Assembly: GCF_019977755.1 (NCBI RefSeq) | Contig: NZ_AP025145.1 | Coordinates: 62,001-126,000 of the forward strand | DNA: 64,000 nucleotides | Source of the DNA: Vibrio penaeicida | Lineage (GTDB): Bacteria > Pseudomonadota > Gammaproteobacteria > Enterobacterales > Vibrionaceae | Direction: 5' to 3' | Shown here: piece by piece, positions 9,658 to 19,000 of the stretch | Layout of the letters: each line of letters opens with the position of its first letter | Numbering within the stretch: position 1 is the stretch's first letter | Translations under genes and position numbers: made by a program | Notes under the pieces: generated by a model | The model's input: the letters and a program-made list of their open reading frames with translations, nothing else | Databases searched by the model: none | What the model was told of the DNA's origin: nothing

Positions 9658-10710
9658 TTATTCGTTAATGCCTTTGGTGCCGCGTTTTTGGAGATATTTG
9701 TCCCAGTAGAAATCGTCTGCGTTCTCTTTAGTCACAATGGCGAATCCATTGTCCACGAACGGTACGCCCATTGGGTTGTAGCCAGAACGTTTGTAATCGT
9801 TCATTGGGTCGATGAGGTCAGAGTGCGCCGCTAAGTAAAGGAGCATCATGCCCATATAACCTTGCATGCCTTGGTTGGGGTTTACTGCTCCAAAGACTTC
9901 ACCCGATTTGATCATGTCTAGGATCTTTGCGTTCACATCCGCGTTCATGACTTTGATTTTCCCGCCTAGTTCTTTGGCGGCTTGTGCTGCCCCTAATGCC
10001 GAAGTGGCTTCAGGCATAAACACGGCGCCCAATTTAGGGTGTGCCTGTGCCATAGTCATGACGGCGTTGTATGCTTTCGTTACGTCTGTGTTGCTAGCAG
10101 CTCGCGAGACGAGTTTCATGTCTGGCCATTTTTCTTCCATTCGCGCAATGAATGCAGAAATTCGACGATCGTGATTGTCTTGCCCTGGGTTTTCTAAAAC
10201 GGCGTATTCGCCTTTTCCACCCATAGACTCTGCGATGGTATCGGCTGCGTGTCTGCCTTCCGCGTAGTTATCTGAGGTAATAAATGACACGCGATCACTG
10301 TTGGGCGAATCTGCTGCAAAGGTTACGACAGGGATACCCATTTCTTTTGCGCGATTAATGGGCTCAATGAATGGGTCTGGGTTCATTGGGTGTAAAAGGA
10401 TACCCGCAGGCTTTTTCGCTAACACCTGCTCAAATGAAGCTAGCTGTTTGTTCACATCATACTCAGGGGTTCCGGTGTACACCGTTTTACACCCCATCGA
10501 CTTCGCTGCTTGTTTCATCATTTCATATACAGGGAACCAATATTCGACGCCACTCACCATAACGTTCATGTAGTAGGTTTCACCTGGCTTACATTTAAAA
10601 GCCTCTGCTGCTGTGGCTTGAGACGTTACTCCTGTAAAAGCGGCGATCGAAAGCGACGCAATTCCCAGTAGTTTTTTCAAGTTGATTGAGGATGGTTGGA
10701 ACCTTTTCAT
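9658..10710 (-). CDS. Periplasmic sugar-binding protein of ABC transporter
   Basis: A 350-residue periplasmic-binding protein of the RbsB/Peripla_BP_4 family. ATG 10710 is preferred over 10782 because AAGGAGAG lies five bases upstream and the protein then begins with a clear signal peptide ending near TSQATAAEA. Motifs such as GILLHPMNPDPFIEPINRA, AGIPVVTF-type GIPVVTFAADSP and ITSDNYAEGRHAAD match the ribose/galactose binding fold. It captures the substrate for the adjacent ATPase and permease. It is the first gene of the minus-strand operon, so its upstream region carries the operon promoter and operator sites. Confidence 0.92.
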   Translation of the reverse strand: MKRFQPSSINLKKLLGIASLSIAAFTGVTSQATAAEAFKCKPGETYYMNVMVSGVEYWFPVYEMMKQAAKSMGCKTVYTGTPEYDVNKQLASFEQVLAKKPAGILLHPMNPDPFIEPINRAKEMGIPVVTFAADSPNSDRVSFITSDNYAEGRHAADTIAESMGGKGEYAVLENPGQDNHDRRISAFIARMEEKWPDMKLVSRAASNTDVTKAYNAVMTMAQAHPKLGAVFMPEATSALGAAQAAKELGGKIKVMNADVNAKILDMIKSGEVFGAVNPNQGMQGYMGMMLLYLAAHSDLIDPMNDYKRSGYNPMGVPFVDNGFAIVTKENADDFYWDKYLQKRGTKGINE

Positions 10711-10868
10711 TGCACTCTCCTTGTGGCTTTTTTGTTGTGCCCTTTTCCGATAGGCGTTGTTCCATTTGCGTGAAAAAATCACAGCCTGATTGAAATGTTG
10801 ATTTAGTGAAATTTCTTTCAGGAGGTTAAATAATAATCACCTACTGATTCATATGTCAAAATCATTTC

Positions 10869-10886
10869 GATACAAAAAGTCTCATT
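10869..10886. promoter_or_regulatory. Operator candidate, copy 1
   Basis: The sequence GATACAAAAAGTCTCATT is an imperfect palindrome (GATAC, 5-base spacer, GTCTC). It differs from copy 3 by one base in the right arm. It is the copy nearest the ABC operon start. Confidence 0.6.
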
Positions 10887-11077
10887 AAGGTTGTTTATTT
10901 GTGGTTTTTTGGGGGTTTATTAACATTTCGTTTACTTGATAACCAGTTGTGTTTCGACGTTTTTTCCTAATATCGGAGGAGGGGTATTACTGGCTAGATT
11001 GGGGTTTTTTTGGATGTGCGAAAGTGTGATTCAGTTCTAATTTGATAGCTTAGGTAAATCATTTTTATAACTATAAT

Positions 11078-11095
11078 GATACTTAAAGTCTCATT
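11078..11095. promoter_or_regulatory. Operator candidate, copy 2
   Basis: The sequence GATACTTAAAGTCTCATT, preceded by AAT, forms an extended dyad AATGATAC-N5-GTCTCATT with one mismatch. The longer arms resemble the style of IclR-family operators such as KdgR boxes. Confidence 0.6.
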
Positions 11096-11138
11096 TTTAT
11101 CTTTACATTTTCCATTCGTTCACTCTAATATTAAAAAC

Positions 11139-11156
11139 GATACAAAAAGTATCATT
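11139..11156. promoter_or_regulatory. Operator candidate, copy 3
   Basis: The sequence GATACAAAAAGTATCATT contains a perfect GATAC-N5-GTATC dyad. It lies 66 bp upstream of the alcohol dehydrogenase ATG, where it could overlap that promoter. Confidence 0.62.
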
Positions 11157-11222
11157 GAGTGGTTTTTGTGTTTGGCTAACTCAGCAGGCTAAAAACGAAG
11201 GGCAAGAGATAAGGATGTAAAA

Positions 11223-12383
11223 ATGAGCAATCAGGTTCAGCTTCCAAGGATCATGGAGATCGGTGCGGGTGCCAGCCAGCGAATCGCAGAGATATTGACG
11301 AATTTTGGGTGTAAAGCGCCGTTGTTAATCACCGATAACGTCATGGTGTCACTGGGGTATCCCAACCAAATTATTCAACATTTGACCAGTGCAGGTATAG
11401 AGTGTGCGGTATTTTCTGAAACCGTACCGGAGCCGACGGTTTCTTCTATTTCACAAGGTGTAGACATTTTTCGAGAAGGTCGGTACGACGCCATTATCGC
11501 ATTAGGCGGTGGCAGCCCCATTGATTCTGCGAAGGCCATCAATATTTTAGGTACGCACGGTGGTGTGATGCGCGATTACAAGTTTCCTCGTGTGGTAACT
11601 GAGGCAGGTGTTCCTTTAATTGCGATTCCAACAACGGCTGGAACAGGATCGGAAGTGACGCGATTCACCATTATTACCGATGACGAGGCGGACGAGAAAA
11701 TGTTGTGCCTTGGGCTAGGTTTTATGCCTGATGCTGCTTTGGTGGATTATGAGCTGACCTCCAGTGTGCCTCCGAGAGTGACGGCAGATACCGGAATTGA
11801 TGCTTTGACTCATGCCATTGAAGCGTACGTGAGCCAAAAAGCGAATTTGTTTAGCGATGCGCAGGCCACTGCTGCCATGAGGTTGATTGCACCCAACTTA
11901 AGAAAGGCTTACCACGAACCCGACAATCATGAAGCAAGAGAAGCGATGATGCTGGGTTCTACACTCGCTGGAATGGCGTTTTCCGCAGCATCCGTTGCGC
12001 TAGTGCACGGGATGAGCCGCCCAATTGGCGCTTTTTTCCATGTGCCTCATGGTTTATCTAACGCGATGCTTTTGCCAACCATTACCCGTTTTTCTATCCC
12101 AAGCGCCAAATCACGTTATGCCGATTGCGCTCGGCATATGGGCATTGCATTGCAAGAAGCCAGTGACGACGTGGCGTGTAATTCATTAGTTCAGGAGCTT
12201 ATTGCGATTAACCAAGAATTGTCTGTGCCCACTATGTCGGAATTTGGTATCGACAAAGCACAGTATTTTTCACTTTGCGAGGTGATGGCGGAGCAAGCAT
12301 TGGCTTCCGGCTCACCTGGAAATAACCCTAGAGTTCCGAGCCAACAAGAAATCGTCGGACTTTATTATAAGTTGTGGGCATAA
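11223..12383 (+). CDS. Iron-containing alcohol dehydrogenase
   Basis: A 386-residue group III (Fe-type) alcohol dehydrogenase of normal length. The NAD-binding GGGSPIDSAKAI, the PTTAGTGSEVTRFTII segment, GIDALTHAIEAYVS and the metal-binding HGMSRPIGAFFHVPHGLSNA are all present. Relatives include lactaldehyde reductase (FucO) and 1,3-propanediol dehydrogenase. It probably interconverts an alcohol and aldehyde arising from the neighbouring pathway. It is the first gene of a plus-strand unit with an MmsA-like dehydrogenase 10 bp downstream. Confidence 0.9.
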   Translation: MSNQVQLPRIMEIGAGASQRIAEILTNFGCKAPLLITDNVMVSLGYPNQIIQHLTSAGIECAVFSETVPEPTVSSISQGVDIFREGRYDAIIALGGGSPIDSAKAINILGTHGGVMRDYKFPRVVTEAGVPLIAIPTTAGTGSEVTRFTIITDDEADEKMLCLGLGFMPDAALVDYELTSSVPPRVTADTGIDALTHAIEAYVSQKANLFSDAQATAAMRLIAPNLRKAYHEPDNHEAREAMMLGSTLAGMAFSAASVALVHGMSRPIGAFFHVPHGLSNAMLLPTITRFSIPSAKSRYADCARHMGIALQEASDDVACNSLVQELIAINQELSVPTMSEFGIDKAQYFSLCEVMAEQALASGSPGNNPRVPSQQEIVGLYYKLWA

Positions 12384-12393
12384 GGAGATCCCA

Positions 12394-13893
12394 ATGGAAC
12401 GTATCGGACATTTTATTAATAACAATATTGTTGAATCCCAAGGTTCAGATTTAGCGAAAGTCACTAACCCGGCTACGGGCGAACACATTCTTGATGTGGC
12501 AATGGCTTCCGTTCAGACAACCGAGCAAGCGGTTGACGCTGCGGCAGCGGCTTTTCCTGCGTGGTCGAAAACCCCGTCTGTGGTGAGAGCGCGAGTCATG
12601 TTCAAATTCAAAGCGCTTGTCGAAACACACCGCAATGAATTAGCGCAAATCATCACAGAGCAGCACGGGAAAGTGCTCAGTGATGCACAAGGGGAAATCA
12701 CCCGTGGGCTGGAAGTAGTGGAGTTTGCTTGCGGCATTCCTCATGCACAAAAAGGTGAGCATTCGCTGAATGTGGGGCGTCAGGTGGATTCTCATTCCAT
12801 GATGCAGCCATTGGGCGTTTGTGCAGGCATTACGCCTTTCAATTTCCCAGTGATGGTTCCAATGTGGATGTTTCCGATTGCGATTGCATGCGGCAACACG
12901 TTTGTACTGAAACCGTCAGAGAAAAACCCAACCCCCGCAATGTTTTTAGCGGAATTGCTTAAACAAGCCGGATTACCAGATGGGGTGTTTAATGTGGTGA
13001 ATGGCGATAAAACCGCTGTAGATGTGCTGCTTACTCACCCAGAAGTACAGGCAGTCAGTTTCGTGGGTTCCACCCCTATTGCGGAATACATTTACTCCAC
13101 CGCTTCGGCACATGGAAAACGCAGCCAAGCTTTGGGCGGTGCTAAAAACCACATGGTAGTGATGCCAGACGCAGACACACAGCAAGTCACCAATGCGCTG
13201 ATGGGAGCGGCATATGGATCTGCCGGAGAGCGTTGCATGGCGATTTCCGTCGCGGTGTGTGTGGGTGAAGAAGCGGCACAAAACACCATTGAATCGCTGC
13301 TGTTGGCGATAGCGGAACTCAAAGTGGGTCCTGGCGACAGAGAAGACGAACCGGATATGGGACCCGTGATCAGCCAAGCGCATAAAGACAAAGTCGTTGG
13401 GTATATAGATAAAGGCGTAGAAGAAGGCGCAACATTACTTGTCGACGGACGTAACTATCAAGTTGAAGGCGCAGAAAGTGGATTCTTTGTCGGACCGACG
13501 TTGTTTGACCGAGTCACACCAGACATGACCATTTACCAAGAAGAAATCTTTGGTCCCGTTTTGTCGGTAGTACGAGTGGACACATTGGAGCAAGCGATTC
13601 AACTCATTAATGATCACGAGTACGGTAACGGCACGGCGATCTTTACTGAAAGCGGCAGAGCGGCTCGCCTATTCCAAGAAAATGTATTGGTTGGCATGAT
13701 TGGCGTGAACGTGCCGATTCCTGTCCCTATGGCCTTTCACTGCTTTGGTGGTTGGAAGCGTTCCATTTTTGGACCACTGAATATGCATGGACCCGACGGA
13801 ATTCGCTTCTTTACCCGAATGAAAACGGTGACATCTCGCTGGCCAGAATCGGATGGCTTGCGAGCGGAGTTTTCGATGCCAACAATGAAATAG
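12394..13893 (+). CDS. CoA-acylating methylmalonate-semialdehyde dehydrogenase-like protein
   Basis: A 499-residue aldehyde dehydrogenase of the MmsA/IolA branch. Family-typical features are GITPFNFPVMVPMWMFPIAI, KPSEKNPTPAM, VSFVGSTPIAEYIY and the catalytic cysteine in GSAGERCMAISV. MmsA enzymes convert (methyl)malonate semialdehyde to acetyl- or propionyl-CoA. Here the enzyme may instead oxidise an aldehyde made by the upstream Fe-type dehydrogenase. AGGAG precedes the ATG and the gap from the upstream gene is 10 bp, so the two are cotranscribed. No valine or inositol catabolic genes are nearby, so mmsA or iolA is not assigned. Confidence 0.87.
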   Translation: MERIGHFINNNIVESQGSDLAKVTNPATGEHILDVAMASVQTTEQAVDAAAAAFPAWSKTPSVVRARVMFKFKALVETHRNELAQIITEQHGKVLSDAQGEITRGLEVVEFACGIPHAQKGEHSLNVGRQVDSHSMMQPLGVCAGITPFNFPVMVPMWMFPIAIACGNTFVLKPSEKNPTPAMFLAELLKQAGLPDGVFNVVNGDKTAVDVLLTHPEVQAVSFVGSTPIAEYIYSTASAHGKRSQALGGAKNHMVVMPDADTQQVTNALMGAAYGSAGERCMAISVAVCVGEEAAQNTIESLLLAIAELKVGPGDREDEPDMGPVISQAHKDKVVGYIDKGVEEGATLLVDGRNYQVEGAESGFFVGPTLFDRVTPDMTIYQEEIFGPVLSVVRVDTLEQAIQLINDHEYGNGTAIFTESGRAARLFQENVLVGMIGVNVPIPVPMAFHCFGGWKRSIFGPLNMHGPDGIRFFTRMKTVTSRWPESDGLRAEFSMPTMK

Positions 13894-13896
13894 AAC

Positions 13897-13966
13897 ATAC
13901 CCAAGTAGTGTGACGCTATCATCAGAAAATTACTGTTTGTTAGCAACTACTTGGGCTGCTTTTTAT
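13897..13966 (+). terminator. Inverted repeat/terminator candidate built on the dispersed CCCAAGTA repeat
   Basis: A perfect 10-bp inverted repeat (CCCAAGTAGT at 13900-13909 and ACTACTTGGG at 13946-13955) flanks a 36-base loop and is followed by GCTGCTTTTTA. It sits three bases after the stop of the aldehyde dehydrogenase. It may terminate that transcript, although the loop is long. The left arm is a copy of the ATACCCAAGTA dispersed repeat. Confidence 0.5.
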
Positions 13967-14022
13967 CTTGAGGTAGATTGAGTATATACTGCTTCCATAA
14001 CGAAAAACCGTATCAGGGCATT

Positions 14023-14802
14023 ATGACGACCAGCAATAAGCGTGAAAAAGGTTCTACCATCCTTCGTGTGTTAGAAATCTTGCAAGAAGTGGCTTCCAGC
14101 GAGCAACCACTGTCACCTACCGAAGTTGGGGTAAGGCTGGATATCCCCAAACCAACTTCTCATCGAATCGTCAACACATTGCTAAAAGAAGGTTGGTTAT
14201 ACACCGACTTGAAAGGTCAGCTCGTGCCTGGTGATCATTTTCATAATATTGCTTTGAACGTTCTGCATACCAGTGTCCACAAAACACATTGGCGTGCCAT
14301 ATTAGAGCGTGTTGCGAAGGAAATGGACGAAACCTGTGGTATTGCCATTCCTGATGGTACGGAAATGATCTACTTCGATAGAGTTGAATGTGAATACCCA
14401 TTACGGGTACACATTCCGGTAGGAACTCGAGTACCTGCTTGGTGTTCATCCAGTGGCAAGCTCTACCTAAGCAGCCTCCCTGAAGCGCGTCGCCGTGCGA
14501 TGTTTAAGCAGTTCGATCTTCAGCCGATGGGGAAAAACTCCATCGTGGGACCGGAAGCGCTAGAGCAATCTTTATTGGGGATAAATCAGACTCAGATTGG
14601 TGTGGATAACGAAGAGTTTATGGATGGGATGAATGCTATATCTGTCCCAATCAAACGCACTGACGGTCGGCTCATTGCTTGCTTGTTTTGTCATGCCCCG
14701 ATTGCTCGTAAAACGATCGACCATTTAATTTCCTCTGTCGACAAGCTTCGCAAAGCCGCCCAAGAAATTGAATCGGTACTTGCGGCGATGGAAGAAGAGT
14801 AG
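14023..14802 (+). CDS. IclR-family transcriptional regulator
   Basis: A 259-residue IclR protein counted from ATG 14023, which has AGGG five bases upstream; a TTG start at 13978 is the alternative. The winged helix-turn-helix covers about residues 9-70 (ILRVLEILQEV, then LSPTEVGVRLDIPKPTSHRI). The effector domain follows, with MDETCGIAIPDGTEMIYFDR and VPAWCSSSGKLYLSSL. IclR proteins sense small organic acids or sugars and bind palindromes near their target genes. The repeated GATAC-N5-GTMTC sites 3 kb upstream, in front of the alcohol dehydrogenase, are plausible targets. Confidence 0.9.
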   Translation: MTTSNKREKGSTILRVLEILQEVASSEQPLSPTEVGVRLDIPKPTSHRIVNTLLKEGWLYTDLKGQLVPGDHFHNIALNVLHTSVHKTHWRAILERVAKEMDETCGIAIPDGTEMIYFDRVECEYPLRVHIPVGTRVPAWCSSSGKLYLSSLPEARRRAMFKQFDLQPMGKNSIVGPEALEQSLLGINQTQIGVDNEEFMDGMNAISVPIKRTDGRLIACLFCHAPIARKTIDHLISSVDKLRKAAQEIESVLAAMEEE

Positions 14803-14851
14803 AATCAAAAAAGAGTTGGGTGAGCTTAGTGGTCGTTTGCTCTGGAGTTGA

Positions 14852-15943
14852 TTAGTCAGCGTACTTTGTCGCGATATCAATAAACTGCTGCTCACAGGCG
14901 ATGAAAGCATCGACGATTTGGGGATCAAAGTGTCCCCCTTTTCCTTCTTCAATAATGCGTTTTGCCACGCTATGTTCCATCGCATCTTTATAGATACGTT
15001 TACTGATCAGAGCATCATACACATCCGCCACAGCCATGAGTCTTGCACTCAATGGAATGGCTTCTCCAGCCAATTGTTTGGGGTAGCCTGAACCATCCCA
15101 TTTCTCGTGGTGGCAATAAGCAATGTCGATCGCCGCATCAATAATGCCATTAGGGTTATTGGAATGTTCCTTGGCTTTCTGTAACGTTTGAAGCCCGAGC
15201 GTTGTGTGCTCTTGCATGATTTTGAACTCAGACTCTGTCAATTTCCCTGGCTTGAGTAAGATATTGTCGGGTATGCCGACTTTTCCTATGTCGTGTAGTG
15301 GCGCGGCTTTGTAGTAGATCTTAATTAACTCGGGGGTGAGCAACTCGCTGTATTTAGGTGTTTTTGCCAAATATTCCGCCAGTGCTTTTACGTAATATTG
15401 CGTTCGAAGAATGTGGTTTCCCGTTTCGTTGTCCCGCGTTTCAGCGAGGCTTGCCATCGCAATAACGATGGAATCTTTCACCTCTTCCAGTTCTTCCGTA
15501 CGGTTTCTAACCAGCGTTTCTAGCAAGTCATTTTGACCATGAAGAAGATCGTTGGAGACTTTATTTTGCAGGTGTGTTTTGACTCTTGCTTCTAAGGTTG
15601 GGACGCTAACGGGCTTATTGATGTAATCGGCAGCTCCTAATTCAAATCCTAATCTTTCGTCTTCAGATGAGCATTTGGCAGTCAGGAATATAACGGGAAT
15701 TTCCATGGTTTTCTTTGATGACTTCAACTGGCGAATGACTTCGTAGCCATCCATTTCCGGCATTATGATATCCAGTAGAATCAGGTCGATGGGGAATTTC
15801 CCAACAATATCCAGCGCCACAGCCCCTGAATTGGCAATTTTTATGACGTAACTGCCACCTAATGACTGAGCCATAAACGATAAGTTGTCTGGCGAGTCAT
15901 CGACAATCAATATGGTTCGGCTATCCAAGTTCCCCAATGACAT
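14852..15943 (-). CDS. Response regulator with HD-GYP c-di-GMP phosphodiesterase domain
   Basis: A 363-residue two-domain protein. The receiver domain covers about residues 9-125, with VDDSPDN, the phosphoacceptor in LILLDIIMPEMDGYEV and the conserved lysine in INKPVS. The HD-GYP domain follows from about residue 160. It retains the metal and substrate motifs HDIGKVGIPDNIL, HHEKWDGSGYP and EGKGGHFDPQIVDAF, so c-di-GMP hydrolysis is expected. It is transcribed divergently from the hybrid histidine kinase gene with 81 bp between starts, which makes that kinase its likely partner. AAAGGTG precedes the ATG. Confidence 0.92.
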   Translation of the reverse strand: MSLGNLDSRTILIVDDSPDNLSFMAQSLGGSYVIKIANSGAVALDIVGKFPIDLILLDIIMPEMDGYEVIRQLKSSKKTMEIPVIFLTAKCSSEDERLGFELGAADYINKPVSVPTLEARVKTHLQNKVSNDLLHGQNDLLETLVRNRTEELEEVKDSIVIAMASLAETRDNETGNHILRTQYYVKALAEYLAKTPKYSELLTPELIKIYYKAAPLHDIGKVGIPDNILLKPGKLTESEFKIMQEHTTLGLQTLQKAKEHSNNPNGIIDAAIDIAYCHHEKWDGSGYPKQLAGEAIPLSARLMAVADVYDALISKRIYKDAMEHSVAKRIIEEGKGGHFDPQIVDAFIACEQQFIDIATKYAD

Positions 15944-16024
15944 ATGTCACCTTTCAAAACATTAGCAATCCCTACTACATTAAATGTAGCCCATATTGAA
16001 AAAACTTTGGAAAGGTCTTGAGCT

Positions 16025-19000
16025 ATGAAATCAATAAAAATTCTATTTTCTTTGCTGTTCCTTGTTATGGGAGGGGTCTCTGTTGCGATTTTTTCTTTAA
16101 ATCAAGCGAACACGCAACTGTATGGAAAAACTCAGAACTTACAATCTCAGCTGGCGAGCTTCTATCGGCTATCGATGGAGTTGAAAGGGAGCTCGGATCA
16201 CCTAACCAAGTTTGCTAGAGCATATGGTGCAACAGGAAATGAAAAATGGAAGTCACTTTTTAATCATGTTCTGAATGTCCGAAATGGCAAAACACCCATA
16301 CCGGAGGGAAACCAATACGAGTATTGGGATATTGTTTCTATGGAAGCACAATCGCCTACACCCCAGCCAGAGTTCAGCGGACCGACGTTAGTACAAAGGT
16401 TGAAAGAATCGGGCATCGAAGCCTTTGAATTCAGTGAATTAAACAGTGCACTGGCGCTATCGAATGCTTTAGTCGGGCTAGAGGTGGATGCATTTAATGC
16501 CATTGAAGGGCGAGAAAAAGACAATAATGGGCAATGGGTTTTGACTGGAGTAGGGGATTTAGATCGTGCTCGTTCATTGTTGTACAGCGATCAGTATTTT
16601 TCTGAAAAAGCGAAAATAATGGCGGCGATTTCTTCTGCGCATCATTCCATTCTTAAACGGCTTAACTCTGAAATTACAGTAAATGAAGCGGACATACGTA
16701 CGAATGAACAAATCAGCTTAGTCCTGTTTTTTGCGTTAATTACGGCGATTGGTTTGTCGTTTCTTTTACTTTGGCACCTCTATATCAGCCCTCTTAGCAA
16801 GCTTTCTCAAACGGTTGTCGAAAAAGTAGAAAATAAAGACTTTTCCTTCACGTTAACCCAACAAGCCTACGGAGATTTACAGTATTTTATTGATAGCTTA
16901 AATGTGGTTTTTCATCATATTTCAGAACAGCTTAGCAACAATACGTTGGTGAAAGATTTCAACATCGTTTTACGCAACAATGAATCGACATCCTTGCTGT
17001 GTGATCGCGTGACACACTTCTTAATGCAGCACTTCCCCGTTGAAATGGTAGGGATCTACATTTTCGAAAACAACGCACTAACGCGGATCTCAGGGGCGGG
17101 TTACGGTGAAAGCCAAAGCGCAGTGGTCAGTGAAGAAAGCTCCACACTGATGGGAGTGACTCGCAGTAAAGAACCGGTGGTGATACGAGAGTTAAATGGG
17201 GCGTTTGTGGTGCCTTACAATGGTGGACAACTGTCTCTTAATGAAATGTATTACTTGCCATTGTTGGTGAAGGAAAAGGTGATTGCGGTAATGGAAATTG
17301 GGGTTGTCCATCGCCTTGATGACATTCACTTACAGTGGCTGAACCGAATGTTGAATGATCTCTCCATCAGTATCCAACTGAGCCGCAATCTAGAACTGCA
17401 ACGCAAAGCCGAGCAAAAAGCGCTGGAACAGTCTCAGCTGAATCAGGAAATTCTGAACGCGACACCAAATCCAATGTACTGCCTCAACAATACGGGGCAA
17501 TTTATTACCATTAACAGCCAGTTTAGAATGCTGATGGGGTTGAGCGAGGAGCAAATATTAGGCTCGACTCCCAACATGATTTTTGGGGAAACCGCCCCAG
17601 AATTTGATGAACACCACCAAACTCTTTTCCAAAAAGAAAGCAACGTAAACTACGAAGTTCAGATTACCCCAGCCAATCAGAAACAGTTAGAAATGTTGGT
17701 GTATGAAGCCTCCTTCCTTGACAGCCATGGGCACGTGAACGGCATTGTGGGGATATTGCTCGACCAAACTGAACGCAAGCAAATGGAAAACGCACTGGTT
17801 GAAGCGAAAGAGACCGCCGACGCCATGAGCCAAGCTAAAGGTGAATTTCTTGCCAATATTAGCCACGAAATTCGCACCCCAATGAATGCCATCATGGGAA
17901 TGGCACACCTAACGCTGAACACCGAGCTCGATAGCATTCAAGAAAAGTATGTGAATCGGATAAATGATTCAGCGAAAAACTTGCTCGGCATCATCAATGA
18001 TATTTTGGACTTCTCAAAAATTGAGGCCGGCAAACTGGATATTGAACACATTGACTTCTGTTTGGATGATGTTCTGGAAAATGTGGTGTCCATTGTCTCC
18101 GTCAAAGCGCAAGAGAAAAACCTTGAACTGGTGTTAGACATTGACCCAACGATGCCAATCAACTTGATCGGCGATCCGCTAAGGCTCGGGCAGGTTATCG
18201 TTAATTTGTGTGGGAATGCAGTGAAATTTACCCACGATGGAGAAATCATTGTAAAAGCCAGCCTTGATAAACAGGATGATAAAAATGCCGAGATTCGTTT
18301 TGTCGTGAGCGATACAGGTGAAGGCATCCCTGAAGATAAGTTAGCGAAATTATTTGAAGCCTTTACCCAAGCGGACGCCAGCACCACTCGCAAGCACGGG
18401 GGAACAGGCTTAGGCTTAAATATCAGTAAGCAGTTGGTTGAATTGATGGGCGGCGACCTGACGGTTACGTCAAAAGTGGGGGAAGGCTCTAACTTTATTT
18501 TCACCATTCAATGCGGCCTTCAAAGTGCGAAGATGCGTGATATCTCCGCTCCTTTGAAACCAATTAAAGAACGTAAAGCCTTAGTGGTTGATGATAACGA
18601 TACCGCTAGAGGGATCATGGAAAACTTGTTGGAAGCGATGGAGTTCAGTGTGACATCGGTAACCAATGGATACGATGCCATTGAACTGCTTAACACCGAC
18701 CAATTTAATATGGTGTTTGCCGACTGGAACATGCCGGGAATTAACGGGGTTGAGCTGTTAAAACGCTTGCCGAGAGATGAGCGTTTTACCGATTTGAAAC
18801 GCTTCTTGGTGACGGCATATGGTCGAGAGGTAGGGATAGATGAAGAAGCCTCACCACTAATCGATGGGTTCATACTCAAGCCTGTTAACCCTTCTACTTT
18901 ACTTGATGCCATCATGGATGCGTATGGCATTGAAGCCAAAAACCTCGTCAAACGAAATCGAGCGAAAATTGAAACCCCAGACTTATCTGGCAAGCGTATT

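Larger units (their letters stand above)
10711..11222. promoter_or_regulatory. Divergent control region between ABC operon and alcohol dehydrogenase unit
   Basis: A 512-bp AT-rich region without a credible gene separates two divergent transcripts. It contains three near-identical operator-like sites (10869-10886, 11078-11095, 11139-11156). The first lies about 160 bp from the binding-protein start, and the last lies 66 bp upstream of the alcohol dehydrogenase start. I could not assign -10/-35 boxes with confidence. The arrangement suggests coordinated control of both transcripts. Confidence 0.7.
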
